NCBI GenBank assembly: GCA_913049815.1
Contig: CAJWYI010000010.1
Location: 1 to 35,122 of the forward strand
Reading direction: 5' to 3'
DNA from: an uncultured Gammaproteobacteria bacterium
GTDB lineage: Bacteria; Pseudomonadota; Gammaproteobacteria; Pseudomonadales; Azotimanducaceae
DNA: 35,122 nucleotides
Shown: positions 1-9,219 of the stretch, in pieces
Layout of the letters: every line of letters begins with the position of its first letter
Numbering within the stretch: position 1 is the first letter of the stretch
Translations under genes and position numbers: made by a program
The notes under the pieces: generated by a model
Database searches by the model: none
What the model was told of the DNA's origin: nothing
The model's input: the letters and a program-made list of their open reading frames with translations, nothing else

Positions 1-21
1 CAACCAGACCCGCAGGTTCAT
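1..21 (-). CDS. Possible start of a divergent gene, perhaps lolB (partial)
   Basis: Only seven codons remain before the window edge, reading MNLRVWL on the reverse strand from an ATG. A short positively charged start followed by hydrophobic residues would suit a signal peptide. In many gammaproteobacteria the gene divergent from hemA is lolB, the outer-membrane lipoprotein receptor, so lolB is the contextual guess. Nothing in seven residues proves it, and the ribosome binding site (AAGAG about 12 bases upstream) is poor. Confidence 0.3.
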
Positions 22-65
22 TGTACTTTTCAGCTCTTTAAGAGTCATCCAGCCTCGTCCGATTC

Positions 66-1358
66 ATGGGTCTGTTCGTCATTGGGATCAACCACACCAC
101 TGCGCCCGTAAAACTGCGCGAACAGGTCGCATTTTCCGCGGAAACGTTGCCGCCTGCACTGGCATCACTACAGAAACTTGAAGACCTTTCAGCGGCCATG
201 ATCCTATCCACCTGTAATCGCACAGAGATCTACGCACTGCACACAGATTCAAAGACTCGATCCACGGAGAAAGGTTCCGCTTCGCAAGCAGCCCGCGACG
301 CCGTCGTCATGTGGCTCGCAGAGCACCACGATACCGAAGTCGCCGAGCTCACCTCTAGCCTCTACTGGCATGAAGACGGTGAGGCTATTCACCATCTGGT
401 CCGCGTCTCAGCCGGTCTTGACTCCATGGTCCTTGGCGAGGCTCAGATCTTTGGCCAGGTCAAGGATGCGTTTGAAGCCGCCGAGACCGCTCGCACGCTT
501 GATCGTGAGCTATCGCAGATACAACAGTCAGTCTATCGAGTCGTCAAGAAAGTCAGATCAGAGACTGATGTTGGCCAGAGCTCTCTCTCAATGGCATCCA
601 TTGCCGTGGATCTCGCCGGTCGGCTGTTCGCAGATTTATCATTATGCCGAGTAATGTTGATCGGCGCGGGCGAAACGATTGAACTGGTGGGTCAACATCT
701 GATGGCTACGGGTATCAATAGCCCTATCATTGCTAACCGCACGCTGGCCAATGCCCGGCGTCTGTCTGACGAATTGGATGGCACTGCCATTTCCCTGCCG
801 GAAATCCCACAATATCTCAGTCAATGCGATATTGTCGTCTCCTCCACTGGTAGCGAGCTTCCAATCCTAGGCAAAGGGTCTGTGGAGAGCGCGCTTCGTG
901 AGCGCCGCAGAAAACCCATCTTCATGGTCGACCTGGCAGTACCCAGAGACATCGAACCGGAGGTAGATATCCTCCGGGACGTCTACCTCTACAGCATTGA
1001 TGATCTCGAGCAGATTGCTGCAGAGAATCTGCACCAACGGAAAGGCGCGGCCGAAGAGGCGGAACAGATCATCGATGCTGCCGTTAGCGACATTCAGAAC
1101 GCACTGCGTGAACGCGGTGCGTCAGAGACGATCACAAAATTTCGGCAACATCATAACGACATTAAGAATGGAGAGCTGGAAAAGGCGTTGGCACGCCTCC
1201 AAAAAGGCGACGAACCAGAATCCGTACTGACCACCTTGGCCAATCAGCTGATGAACAAGATGATCCACGCACCTAGTGTCTCAATGAAACAAGCGTCCAG
1301 TGAGGGACAGCAGGAACTTCTGGATATCATACACCGGCTCTACGATCTGGACAGGTAA
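66..1358 (+). CDS. hemA: Glutamyl-tRNA reductase
   Basis: This is the NADPH-dependent reductase that converts glutamyl-tRNA(Glu) to glutamate-1-semialdehyde, the first committed step of C5-pathway tetrapyrrole synthesis in the cytoplasm. The N-terminus [13 protein letters not shown] is family-typical. The catalytic cysteine is Cys50 in STCNRTE, the [17 protein letters not shown] segment lies at 117-133, and the nucleotide-binding GAGETIEL at 200-207. A C-terminal dimerisation helix region follows. At 430 residues it is slightly longer than the E. coli protein. The start is set by the conserved N-terminus; I see no clear Shine-Dalgarno sequence. Its TAA stop shares one base with the prfA ATG, so the two are translationally coupled. 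Confidence 0.97.
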   Translation: MGLFVIGINHTTAPVKLREQVAFSAETLPPALASLQKLEDLSAAMILSTCNRTEIYALHTDSKTRSTEKGSASQAARDAVVMWLAEHHDTEVAELTSSLYWHEDGEAIHHLVRVSAGLDSMVLGEAQIFGQVKDAFEAAETARTLDRELSQIQQSVYRVVKKVRSETDVGQSSLSMASIAVDLAGRLFADLSLCRVMLIGAGETIELVGQHLMATGINSPIIANRTLANARRLSDELDGTAISLPEIPQYLSQCDIVVSSTGSELPILGKGSVESALRERRRKPIFMVDLAVPRDIEPEVDILRDVYLYSIDDLEQIAAENLHQRKGAAEEAEQIIDAAVSDIQNALRERGASETITKFRQHHNDIKNGELEKALARLQKGDEPESVLTTLANQLMNKMIHAPSVSMKQASSEGQQELLDIIHRLYDLDR

Positions 1359-2443
1359 TGCAAGAATCATTGCGAGCCAAACTCGAGCAGTTGCTTGAAC
1401 GCTTCGATGAGCTGGCAGCACTCCTAAGCGACAGTGATGTGATCTCGAATCAGAGTCAGTTCACAGCACTCTCGAAAGAGTATGCAGAAATAGAACCTGT
1501 GGTGAAGTGTTACCAGGAACTCACGAAAAAGACGGAAGAGATGAACGGCGCCCGCTCGTTACTGGACGATGCCGATGAAGAGCTGCGCGATCTCGCCGAG
1601 CTCGAAGCGAATGAGCTTGAAGAACAGGTCACCCATCTGGACTCTACCCTCCAGATGTTGCTTATCCCTAAAGACCCCAATGATTCTCACAACGTTTTTC
1701 TCGAAATTCGTGCGGGTACAGGTGGGGACGAAGCGGCACTATTCGCAGGGGATCTCTTCCGTATGTACAGTAGATATGCAGAAGCCTGCGGATGGCAGAT
1801 TGAAGTCTTGAACGAACGTGAAGGTGAGCACGGCGGCTATAAGGAAGTCATCGCACGGATCGCAGGCAAAGATGTCTATGGCATCATGAAGTTCGAATCA
1901 GGGGCACATCGCGTACAACGCGTTCCGGAAACAGAATCACAGGGACGGATCCATACATCGGCTTGCACTGTGGCGATCATGCCCGAAGTTGATGACATTG
2001 ATGAAATCGAAATCGATAAGAACGATCTAAGGGTGGACACATTCCGAGCATCTGGTGCCGGAGGGCAACACGTGAACAAAACGGATTCCGCCGTGCGCCT
2101 GACACATCTACCTACCGGTATCGTCGTGGAATGCCAGGATGAACGCAGCCAACACAAGAACAAGGCACGCGCAATGAGCCTGCTGCAATCAAAACTTATG
2201 GACCAGGCACGACAACAGCAAGCAGATGACCAGGCAGAAACACGACGCAACCTGGTGGGGAGTGGTGACCGATCGGAGAAAATTCGGACCTACAACTATC
2301 CTGACGGGCGCGTCACTGATCACCGCATCAATCTGACCCTCCATCGTCTGCCTCAGACGATTGCAGGCGACCTGGCACCCATCATCGAGCAGCTCATCAA
2401 GGAGCACCAGGCAGATATGCTCCGGTTTATGGGCGACGGATGA
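1358..2443 (+). CDS. prfA: Peptide chain release factor 1
   Basis: RF1 recognises UAA and UAG in the ribosomal A site and triggers peptide release. The catalytic GGQ is at about residues 235-237 within [15 protein letters not shown]. The codon-reading PxT tripeptide is PET at 190-192, followed by [13 protein letters not shown]. This marks the protein as RF1 rather than RF2, which carries SPF there. Its 361 residues match the family length. The ATG overlaps the hemA stop (TAATG), and prmC, whose product methylates the GGQ glutamine, begins seven bases after the stop. The hemA-prfA-prmC order is conserved in gammaproteobacteria. Confidence 0.97.
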   Translation: MQESLRAKLEQLLERFDELAALLSDSDVISNQSQFTALSKEYAEIEPVVKCYQELTKKTEEMNGARSLLDDADEELRDLAELEANELEEQVTHLDSTLQMLLIPKDPNDSHNVFLEIRAGTGGDEAALFAGDLFRMYSRYAEACGWQIEVLNEREGEHGGYKEVIARIAGKDVYGIMKFESGAHRVQRVPETESQGRIHTSACTVAIMPEVDDIDEIEIDKNDLRVDTFRASGAGGQHVNKTDSAVRLTHLPTGIVVECQDERSQHKNKARAMSLLQSKLMDQARQQQADDQAETRRNLVGSGDRSEKIRTYNYPDGRVTDHRINLTLHRLPQTIAGDLAPIIEQLIKEHQADMLRFMGDG

Positions 2444-2450
2444 AAGTCTA

Positions 2451-3299
2451 GTGTCCGGAGTCTCCATACAATCTGCATTGAAAGAAGCCACTACCCGGCT
2501 CTTCCGTTCTAATTGCAGCCAGGTTGATGTCGACGATTATGAGGCGCGCCTGCTGCTCAAATTCGTACTCAATGTATCCGGTGCACATCTGATCACAGAC
2601 CCAAACCAGAACTTGACCTTCAATCAACTCTCCCGATATCGATCATTGATTGAACGCCGGCTTGATCATGAGCCGCTGGCCTACCTGACAGGTCAACGCG
2701 GATTCTGGAGGCGTGATCTCAAAATAACGTCATACGTCTTGGACCCCAGGCCTGATACAGAAACCCTCGTTCAGGCTTGTCTTGATCATATCGACGATGC
2801 ACCAAGGATGGTCCTTGATGCTGGCACCGGATCAGGTGCGATCGCAGGCGCTCTCATTGATGAGAGGCCCGCATGGAAAATCTTTGCAAGCGATCTAAGC
2901 GGTGACGCACTAAAGGTCGCTCGTGAAAACCTGAGTGCATCACAAATACCTCTGGTTCGGACAGACTGGACAGTGGCCTTTGCGTCTCAATCGCTGGATG
3001 CGATCGTGAGCAACCCACCTTACCTCGCAAACAATGACCCTCATCTGGGTACTCTCCGACATGAGCCCCGTATGGCACTGGTAGCGGACCAACACGGACT
3101 TGGTGCTTTTGTGCAGATTATCAAAGACGCTCGACGAGTGCTCAGGCCCATGGGCTGGCTCATTGTCGAGCACGGCCATACACAGCGTGATGCTGTCGGC
3201 CAACTGCTTCGAGAAGCCAACTTCCAAGTCATCCATTGCATTGATGATCTGGCTGGCAATCCGCGCGTTGTCGTCGCTAGATGCGGGAGCCAAATATGA
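2451..3299 (+). CDS. prmC: Release factor glutamine N5-methyltransferase
   Basis: PrmC (HemK) uses S-adenosylmethionine to methylate the GGQ glutamine of release factors. It has a helical N-terminal domain of about 90 residues followed by a Rossmann methyltransferase domain, with motif I VLDAGTGSGAI at about 121-131 and the diagnostic NPPY at 188-191 that holds the glutamine side chain. I chose the GTG start seven bases after the prfA stop: it has GGATGAAA upstream and gives a usual length (282 residues). The reading frame stays open upstream within prfA, but that part is low-complexity serine-rich and unlike the family. The TGA stop overlaps the moeB ATG. Confidence 0.94.
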   Translation: MSGVSIQSALKEATTRLFRSNCSQVDVDDYEARLLLKFVLNVSGAHLITDPNQNLTFNQLSRYRSLIERRLDHEPLAYLTGQRGFWRRDLKITSYVLDPRPDTETLVQACLDHIDDAPRMVLDAGTGSGAIAGALIDERPAWKIFASDLSGDALKVARENLSASQIPLVRTDWTVAFASQSLDAIVSNPPYLANNDPHLGTLRHEPRMALVADQHGLGAFVQIIKDARRVLRPMGWLIVEHGHTQRDAVGQLLREANFQVIHCIDDLAGNPRVVVARCGSQI

Positions 3300-4057
3300 C
3301 TGCAATGAGTGACGAAGAACTACTTAGATACAACCGGCACATCATGATGCCGGAATTGGATATTACCGGTCAGCAGCGACTTCGCGATGCACATGCACTG
3401 GTGATGGGACTTGGTGGACTTGGCAGTCCGGTAGCACTCTATCTGGCCGCTGCCGGTTTGGGGCAACTTACGCTGGTCGATTTCGATGCAGTTGATCTCA
3501 GCAACCTGCAACGACAAATCGCCCACGGTACACACGATATCGGGACGCTGAAAGTGACTTCAGCGAAAGCGTCTATCGAGGAAATCAATCCACTCATCAA
3601 TGTCAACGAGATATCAACTGATCTTGATGAAGCTGCTTTGACGTCTTTAATCAGCGATATCGATGTGGTCGTCGACGGTACAGATAATTTCAAGACCCGG
3701 CTCATGGTCAACGATGCGTGTGTGAACACACGGACGGCACTGGTTTCCGGTGCTGCCATCAAACTCGAAGGCCAAATCATGGCCTATGACCCAACACTGG
3801 AAGACGGTCCGTGCTATCGATGCCTTTACGGCGACGCCAGCGATGGTGATTTCAACTGTGCAGAAAACGGTGTGCTCGCGACAGTCGTTGGGGTCGTAGG
3901 CACGATCATGGCGACCGAAGCCATCAAAATGATCACAGGTCTAGGTAAGAACCTCGCGGGCTTTCTACTCGTTTTCGATGCAGCGAGCATGGAATTTCGA
4001 AAGTTGAGACTTCCCCGCAATCCTGACTGCAGAGCCTGCGGCTCCCGATCGGACTGA
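3296..4057 (+). CDS. moeB: Molybdopterin-synthase adenylyltransferase
   Basis: This is an E1-like enzyme that adenylates the C-terminal glycine of a ubiquitin-like sulfur carrier, MoaD in molybdopterin synthesis. Visible marks are the ATP-binding GLGGLGSP at 38-45, the VDLSNLQRQ segment near 66-74 and zinc-ligand pairs CYRC (173/176) and CRAC (245/248). Cys188 in FNCAENGVL is at the position of the family's conserved cysteine. The 253-residue length means there is no C-terminal rhodanese domain. The ATG at the ATGA overlap with prmC has GGGAG about seven bases upstream; the second ATG nine bases on is possible. ThiF or HesA paralogues are similar, but no thiamine gene is nearby. Confidence 0.9.
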   Translation: MTAMSDEELLRYNRHIMMPELDITGQQRLRDAHALVMGLGGLGSPVALYLAAAGLGQLTLVDFDAVDLSNLQRQIAHGTHDIGTLKVTSAKASIEEINPLINVNEISTDLDEAALTSLISDIDVVVDGTDNFKTRLMVNDACVNTRTALVSGAAIKLEGQIMAYDPTLEDGPCYRCLYGDASDGDFNCAENGVLATVVGVVGTIMATEAIKMITGLGKNLAGFLLVFDAASMEFRKLRLPRNPDCRACGSRSD

Positions 4058-4081
4058 TCGACGCCTATGACAGGGTCAATT

Positions 4082-5038
4082 TCAGAACTCGCCGCTGGCC
4101 TGTAAATCTGCATGGTAAGAAGACCGTACCATCGGCCCGCTCGCAACGTGCGTGAAGCCCAGCGATTCCCCATAGTGTCGTAGTTCTTCAAACTCTGATG
4201 GATGAACAAACCGATGCACAGCAAGGTGGTCTCTACTGGGCTGCAGATACTGGCCAATCGTCAGCATATCCACTTCATGATGTCTCAGATCCTGCATCAC
4301 GGCTTGAACCTCCTCGATGGTCTCACCCAGGCCTACCATCAATCCACTCTTCGTAGGCACCGATGGTTGTTTGCGCTTATAGGCTGCGAGCAGGTCAAGC
4401 GATATCTGATAGTCCGCACCCGGTCTTGCCTGACGATAGAGTCGAGGCACGGTTTCGAGGTTGTGGTTAAAAACATCCGGAGGGGTTTCGGCAAGGATAT
4501 CAATCGCAATATCTGCACGTCCTCTAAAGTCAGGGACCAGTACTTCGATCGTGATGTCTTCACACTGATCACGCACCGTACTGATACAACGGGCAAAGTG
4601 CCTGGCACCGCTGTCTTTCAGATCATCCCGATCGACAGACGTAATCACTATGTAGCGAAGCCCTAACTCTCGAGCAGCGCTGGCAAGCTGCGCTGGCTCG
4701 TTATCATCCAGTGCATTCGGTTTTCCATGCGCAACATCGCAGAAAGGGCACCGACGTGTGCAGATATCGCCCATGATCATGAAGGTCGCGGTGCCGTGAT
4801 TAAAACACTCAGGCAGGTTTGGACAGCTTGCTTCCTCACAGACCGACGCAAGCTTGTGCTCTCTCAGAATTCCCTTGACTCGAGTGACCTCAGCGCTTGC
4901 AGGAATACGGACGCGAATCCAATCAGGTTTTCTCGGCAGTGTCTCTGACGGAACTACCTTGACCGGTATTCTGCGGACCTTGTCCTCACCTCTCAATTTC
5001 ACGCCCTGAACAAGCTTGTTTCGAGGGTCACGAGACAT
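4082..5038 (-). CDS. lipA: Lipoyl synthase (radical SAM)
   Basis: LipA inserts two sulfurs into protein-bound octanoyl groups to make lipoyl cofactors on E2 subunits and the glycine cleavage H protein. The auxiliary iron-sulfur cluster ligands are Cys67, Cys72 and Cys78 ([12 protein letters not shown]). The radical SAM cluster ligands are Cys93, Cys97 and Cys100 (CTRRCPFC). The conserved RSSYHA motif is near the C-terminus. Length (318) is normal. It overlaps the end of lipB by 11 bases and is the last gene of the long leftward cluster, so it is expressed behind the octanoyltransferase that supplies its substrate. It converges on moeB with only 24 bases between. Confidence 0.97.
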   Translation of the reverse strand: MSRDPRNKLVQGVKLRGEDKVRRIPVKVVPSETLPRKPDWIRVRIPASAEVTRVKGILREHKLASVCEEASCPNLPECFNHGTATFMIMGDICTRRCPFCDVAHGKPNALDDNEPAQLASAARELGLRYIVITSVDRDDLKDSGARHFARCISTVRDQCEDITIEVLVPDFRGRADIAIDILAETPPDVFNHNLETVPRLYRQARPGADYQISLDLLAAYKRKQPSVPTKSGLMVGLGETIEEVQAVMQDLRHHEVDMLTIGQYLQPSRDHLAVHRFVHPSEFEELRHYGESLGFTHVASGPMVRSSYHADLQASGEF

Positions 5039-5723
5039 GGATCACCTGCAGTTCTTTGATATCATATACCTTCCGCGCCTTCACAATATTGTTGTATCCA
5101 AGAGATTGTTGAAGACAATACAACAGACCTTTCGCCACCTCATCAATGCCCTCGTCGATTCCGAGATCTTTCAGTTGTGTTACTTCAAGCCCGGCATAGC
5201 CACAGGGATTAATATGACTAAAGGGCGACAAATCCATGTCAACATTCAGGCTAAGTCCGTGATAACTGCAACCTTTGCGGACACGCAGACCCAAAGCGGC
5301 AATTTTCTTTCCGTCGACGTACACTCCTGGGGCACCTTCACGCCGGATCCCTTCAACGCCAGACTGCTTTAGTCGCTGAATAATCGCTTGCTCAATACCA
5401 CAGACAAGCTGCTTGATATTCAGACCATGACGACGAATATCAAGCAGCAAATACATAACAAGCTGCCCTGGACCATGGTACGTCACCTGGCCACCACGAT
5501 CAGACTGTGCCACTTCAGTGTCCGTAGGTGCCAGAATGTGCGCGGGATCAGCTGCCTGTCCGAGCGTATAGACAGGCGCATGTTGTACAAGCCAGATTTC
5601 ATCCGAGCTATCACTATGACGCGAGTTCGTGTAGTCACGCATCAAAGCCTGGCACCAATTATACGGAATGGCATCTCCGAAATCCCGCACTCGTAATGTG
5701 GATTTTGAAAGGTCCATCGTCAC
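5028..5723 (-). CDS. lipB: Octanoyl-ACP:protein N-octanoyltransferase
   Basis: LipB moves octanoyl from acyl carrier protein to the target lysine of lipoyl domains, preparing the LipA substrate. The [12 protein letters not shown] signature is at 76-87. The catalytic lysine is about Lys140 ([13 protein letters not shown]) and the catalytic cysteine Cys174 ([12 protein letters not shown]). The 231-residue length is normal. The ATG at the ATGA overlap with the ybeD stop gives a coupled start; a second ATG two codons on is also possible. Confidence 0.96.
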   Translation of the reverse strand: MTMDLSKSTLRVRDFGDAIPYNWCQALMRDYTNSRHSDSSDEIWLVQHAPVYTLGQAADPAHILAPTDTEVAQSDRGGQVTYHGPGQLVMYLLLDIRRHGLNIKQLVCGIEQAIIQRLKQSGVEGIRREGAPGVYVDGKKIAALGLRVRKGCSYHGLSLNVDMDLSPFSHINPCGYAGLEVTQLKDLGIDEGIDEVAKGLLYCLQQSLGYNNIVKARKVYDIKELQVIHVS

Positions 5724-5983
5724 AACACCATCCGGATCACATCCTGCTTTTTTAGAGCCGAGAACAACAAAGCCAGTTGATCTTCACCTGTTGCGCGAAA
5801 TCTAATGGTGATCGAGCGATAGTTTCCCTCGCGACTTTGCCTTTCACTGAGCTTGTCAGCCGTCAGTGTATCGTCATATTCACTGGCAATACTGAGGACC
5901 AGATCAGATAAACCCACGACACCGTCCCCAATCACCTTGATCGGATAGTCACACGGAAACGTGATTTTGGGTCCATCATTCAC
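5720..5983 (-). CDS. ybeD: YbeD family protein (DUF493)
   Basis: This 87-residue protein matches the YbeD/DUF493 family in length, sequence flavour (ITFPCDYPIKVIG near the start, repeated RFRATGEDQLALLFSALK near the end) and place between dacA and lipB. Members are small alpha-beta proteins resembling regulatory ligand-binding domains. A link to lipoate metabolism has been suggested from gene order, but the biochemical role is unsettled. The start is GTG, because the first ATG nearby is out of frame; AGAGG lies about 12 bases upstream. Confidence 0.88.
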   Translation of the reverse strand: MNDGPKITFPCDYPIKVIGDGVVGLSDLVLSIASEYDDTLTADKLSERQSREGNYRSITIRFRATGEDQLALLFSALKKQDVIRMVL

Positions 5984-6016
5984 CCTCAGAACACCTCTTT
6001 CTGCTTGAATATATCT

Positions 6017-7252
6017 TCACTCAACAACTGCCAACGGGTCACCACCGAATAATTGAAGAAAAAACAGGCTGATTGAATCCCACAGGCTACCGAAGAATCC
6101 AGCAGCCTGGATCGTATTTCCCGCCTTCAAATCACCAGTAAAAATGGTCTCACCTTCCAACCCAACCCGAAGGGAACCCAGCACATCTCCCTCTGACAAA
6201 GGCGCTTCGACAATGCTGTTGATGTCCAGTGTCGCGGTCAGTGATTCACGGACACCCCGCGGTAACGTGAGTACGACGGGAGAATCGATGACCAGCTCTA
6301 GTATTTCTATCTCACCATGCCAGACCTTCACCGACGTCAGGGACTCTCCCGCCGCATAGAGAGGTACCGTTTCGAAGTTGCGGAAGCCATAAGTCAGCAG
6401 TTTCTGGCTTTCACGAGAGCGAGCATCCTCGGATCCAGCCCCCATCACAACAGACAACAATCGCATGTCATCGCGGACGGCTGAGGCCACCAAACAATAG
6501 CCCGCAGCTTCGGTGTGGCCTGTTTTGACACCATCCACAGTTGAATCGCGCCAGAGCAAAGTGTTGCGGTTCGCCTGGCGGATATTGTTAAACGTATAGT
6601 ACCTTTCCTTGTACGTTGCGTAATGTTCAGGGTGATGAGTGATCAATGCTGTCGCTAGCTTCGCAAGATCCGCGGCGGTGGTGTAATGATCATCATCAGG
6701 AAGACCATGCGAGTTTCGGAAACGCGTGTTTATCATTCCCAGTCGTTCTGCGTACTGATTCATGAGCTCGGCAAAAGCCTCTTCATCTCCAGAAATATGT
6801 TCGGCGATGGCGACGCTTGCATCATTACCTGACTGGATCACAATGCCGCGCAGCAAATCCTCAACAAGCACGTCCTCGTCAACTTCGATGAACATTCTCG
6901 ATCCACAGCGTCGACCGCAACCTGGATGCTCCATCAGCCAGGCCTTCTTGCTGATTTTGACTTTATCGGATAACGACATTCGTCCATCCGCGATTTCGCT
7001 GGCTGCAATATAGCTGGTCATCATCTTGGTGAGACTTGCCGGTGGCAGGCGTAATGCGCTGTTTTCTTCAGCCAGAATTTCCCCGGATGCCGTGTCCATT
7101 AGCAGAAAGCTACTCGCATTGATCTGCGGCGGCGCAGGGACAATAGCTGAGGCACCAGCACCGGCGCATGCAAGGAGCGCCAGCAGCGTCCCCCTCAGAT
7201 TGATGGCCAACCGGCATGCCGCCAACTTGCTGATCGCTTCTCTCAATGTCAT
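6017..7252 (-). CDS. dacA: D-alanyl-D-alanine carboxypeptidase (PBP5/6 type)
   Basis: This periplasmic DD-carboxypeptidase trims the terminal D-alanine from peptidoglycan pentapeptides. After a signal peptide (hydrophobic stretch at about 21-36, probable cleavage near ASA), the active-site motifs are SLTK (Ser73, Lys76), SGN (141-143) and KTG (243-245). A beta-sandwich domain follows, and the C-terminal SLWDSISLFFLQLFGG is an amphipathic membrane anchor of PBP5 type. Compared by eye with relatives, residues 107-117 carry an insertion with two cysteines (PGCGRRCG). The ATG has AGGA six bases upstream. Confidence 0.95.
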   Translation of the reverse strand: MTLREAISKLAACRLAINLRGTLLALLACAGAGASAIVPAPPQINASSFLLMDTASGEILAEENSALRLPPASLTKMMTSYIAASEIADGRMSLSDKVKISKKAWLMEHPGCGRRCGSRMFIEVDEDVLVEDLLRGIVIQSGNDASVAIAEHISGDEEAFAELMNQYAERLGMINTRFRNSHGLPDDDHYTTAADLAKLATALITHHPEHYATYKERYYTFNNIRQANRNTLLWRDSTVDGVKTGHTEAAGYCLVASAVRDDMRLLSVVMGAGSEDARSRESQKLLTYGFRNFETVPLYAAGESLTSVKVWHGEIEILELVIDSPVVLTLPRGVRESLTATLDINSIVEAPLSEGDVLGSLRVGLEGETIFTGDLKAGNTIQAAGFFGSLWDSISLFFLQLFGGDPLAVVE

Positions 7253-7321
7253 GGTGATTCCTGAATTCTCGAAGAGCCGTTCCCCGAACCCTTTCCTATG
7301 GTCATCCTTGCTCGCTGTTCA

Positions 7322-8209
7322 TCACCTGGTGAGCTGAACAGCGATCGGTTTCCCTATTTGACCCTGTTCGAACACTCGGGACAACTCGTCCCGATCAGCT
7401 GTAGATCCAATCGGTCCTACCCAGACTTTATAGAACGCGGCTTCTTGGGGACCGCGGTCACTCTCAAGAATATCAACGCGGATATCCCCTAGACCCGCAC
7501 CATGCATCAGTCTACCGACGGCACCAATCATCCGTTCCGCACTCTCCCTGTTCGAAAAAGCACCCGTCTGTAGGTAAATAGGCGGTTCGGTTTCCTCGAC
7601 AATCATCCGATCCGGATGATTGATTTCATCGATCGCCTCAACGACAACAGGTGCAGTGCCACGACTGGCAAAACCCAACGCCTGCGCCGCTGCGAACGAC
7701 AGATCAATAAGACGATCATCATGAAATGGCCCTCGGTCATTGACGCGTACCTCTACCTTCGCGCCATTATCGAGGTTGGTGACCCTGACTAAAGTCGGCA
7801 AAGGAAGCTCCTTGTGCGCAGCACTCATCGCATACATATCGTAGTCTTCTCCGTTCGCCGTCAACCGGCCATGGAATTTTTCACCGTACCAAGACGCGAT
7901 ACCTATTTCCCTGTATTGGAAACTGTCGTCCAGAATCTGGTAACGCTTACCCATCACCAAATAAGAGTCTCGCGGTTCTCGTTCGAGAGGCTGCGATATC
8001 CTCGGAGCCTGCGGCGGGGGAGTGTCCTTAATTTCACTTCCAGGGACCAGTCCCAACGGCGCCGAGCTTTCCATCAATGGGTCAGCCAGTGGAGTGCTTC
8101 TCTGAACCGCACTGCACGACATCAGTGCCATTTGGAGCACCAACCACGGGAAGATTCGCAGCATCTTGACAACAATAACTATAAAGCCGCGGCTCTGGCA
8201 TCGCTTCAC
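7322..8209 (-). CDS. rlpA: RlpA: septal ring lytic transglycosylase / rare lipoprotein A
   Basis: This is an outer-membrane lipoprotein with an N-terminal hydrophobic signal and lipobox LMSC (Cys32). A double-psi beta-barrel domain follows at about 103-193 (GIASWYGEKFHGRLTANGE, VNDRGPFHDDRLIDLS). The SPOR domain at about 210-293 (IYLQTGAFSNRESAERM) binds denuded septal peptidoglycan. In Pseudomonas aeruginosa RlpA cleaves stem-free glycan strands. The GTG start overlaps the mltB stop (GTGA) and has GGAG five bases upstream. An internal ATG at codon 16 would give a shorter conventional lipoprotein signal, but has no visible ribosome binding site. Confidence 0.93.
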   Translation of the reverse strand: MKRCQSRGFIVIVVKMLRIFPWLVLQMALMSCSAVQRSTPLADPLMESSAPLGLVPGSEIKDTPPPQAPRISQPLEREPRDSYLVMGKRYQILDDSFQYREIGIASWYGEKFHGRLTANGEDYDMYAMSAAHKELPLPTLVRVTNLDNGAKVEVRVNDRGPFHDDRLIDLSFAAAQALGFASRGTAPVVVEAIDEINHPDRMIVEETEPPIYLQTGAFSNRESAERMIGAVGRLMHGAGLGDIRVDILESDRGPQEAAFYKVWVGPIGSTADRDELSRVFEQGQIGKPIAVQLTR

Positions 8210-9219
8210 AATGACTCCATTGCCTCTGCAATCGCTTCGGACAACTGCAACACTGCCATCGCATAAAGTCTGCTGTGGTTATAACGTGTGATGACATAGA
8301 AATTGGGTAATCCAAGCCAGTATTCGTCGCCGGTCTCGCCAGCAAGTCTTATGGGCGTAACTGGTATTTTGACGTCGAGCCCACCTGGAACCATAACCCC
8401 GGTCTTCTCTGCAAACTCCCCGATGGTCGAACTAGCTTTCAGGCTCTGGTTGAAGAGAGCTTCTTTGCCTTCACCCGGACCACTCAGTCTTACAATGATC
8501 CCTTCGCCCTTTCGCCATCCGTGAAGCGCCAGGTAATTCGCCACACTACCGATCGCATCAGTCTTGTTGGTCCAGATATCACGAATGCCGTCGCCATCAA
8601 AGTCCACGGCATAATTTCTGTAGGACGACGAGATAAACTGACCAAAGCCCATCGCACCCGCATAGGATCCCACTGGAGTCGCCGGGTCCTGTCTTTCGTC
8701 ACGCGTCAGAAGCAAAAAGTGCCTCAACTCTGACTTAAAGAACCGGTTCCGAGGCGGATAGTCGAAACCAAGCGTCATGAGTGCATCCAACACCCGATAA
8801 CGTCCAAGGTAACGACCGTACAGAGTCTCCACGCCAATGACCGCAGTAATGATCTCCGCGGGTACCCCATACTCAGCCGACGCACGTTTCAGTACGTCGC
8901 GGTGTTCCATCATAAATTTCTGACCACCTGAGATGCGCGAAGAAGTTATGAAAATGCGGCGATACTCCGCCCAAGTTAATGTTCTTTCAGCAGGCTTTGA
9001 GATGGATTCGATGATTCTCGGTTGGTACCTGGCCGCGCCGAGGACATCTTGAATTGATTGCCGATTGAATCCTTCGGTCGCCACAAGATCATCAATAAAA
9101 GCGGCAATCTCTGGACGCGCCAGGTCAAAAGCGTGCTGCTCATCGTCATGCTCACCCATAACGGTCCCTGACAGCACCGATAACAGAGAAAGAAAAGCCA
9201 ACCGTCTCAATGAAATCAA
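8206..9219 (-). CDS. mltB: Lytic murein transglycosylase B
   Basis: MltB cleaves the MurNAc-GlcNAc bond to form 1,6-anhydro ends. The catalytic glutamate is Glu131 in GVETLYGRYLG. The family block SYAGAMGFGQF...YAVDFDGDGIRDIW sits around residues 190-220. The C-terminal half includes the LPNFYVITRYN motif. The N-terminus is a plain signal peptide with no lipobox cysteine, so the mature protein is probably soluble in the periplasm, unlike E. coli MltB. The TTG start at the TTGA overlap with the rodA stop is supported by AAGGA seven bases upstream. Confidence 0.93.
   Translation of the reverse strand: MISLRRLAFLSLLSVLSGTVMGEHDDEQHAFDLARPEIAAFIDDLVATEGFNRQSIQDVLGAARYQPRIIESISKPAERTLTWAEYRRIFITSSRISGGQKFMMEHRDVLKRASAEYGVPAEIITAVIGVETLYGRYLGRYRVLDALMTLGFDYPPRNRFFKSELRHFLLLTRDERQDPATPVGSYAGAMGFGQFISSSYRNYAVDFDGDGIRDIWTNKTDAIGSVANYLALHGWRKGEGIIVRLSGPGEGKEALFNQSLKASSTIGEFAEKTGVMVPGGLDVKIPVTPIRLAGETGDEYWLGLPNFYVITRYNHSRLYAMAVLQLSEAIAEAMESL

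Noticed and set aside
2361-2450. An N-terminally extended PrmC starting inside prfA.
   Set aside because: The extra 30 residues are low-complexity serine-rich shadows of the prfA end and have no counterpart in the family.
4046-4060. CGATC/GATCG inverted repeat at the moeB stop as a shared terminator for moeB and lipA.
   Set aside because: Five base pairs, overlapping the moeB stop codon, with no T-run; too weak.
4202-4666. Long open frames opposite lipA, and similar antisense frames opposite other genes (for example uppP, rpoA, rplB).
   Set aside because: They lie wholly within strongly conserved genes on the other strand and have compositions expected of shadow frames; none shows a recognisable domain.
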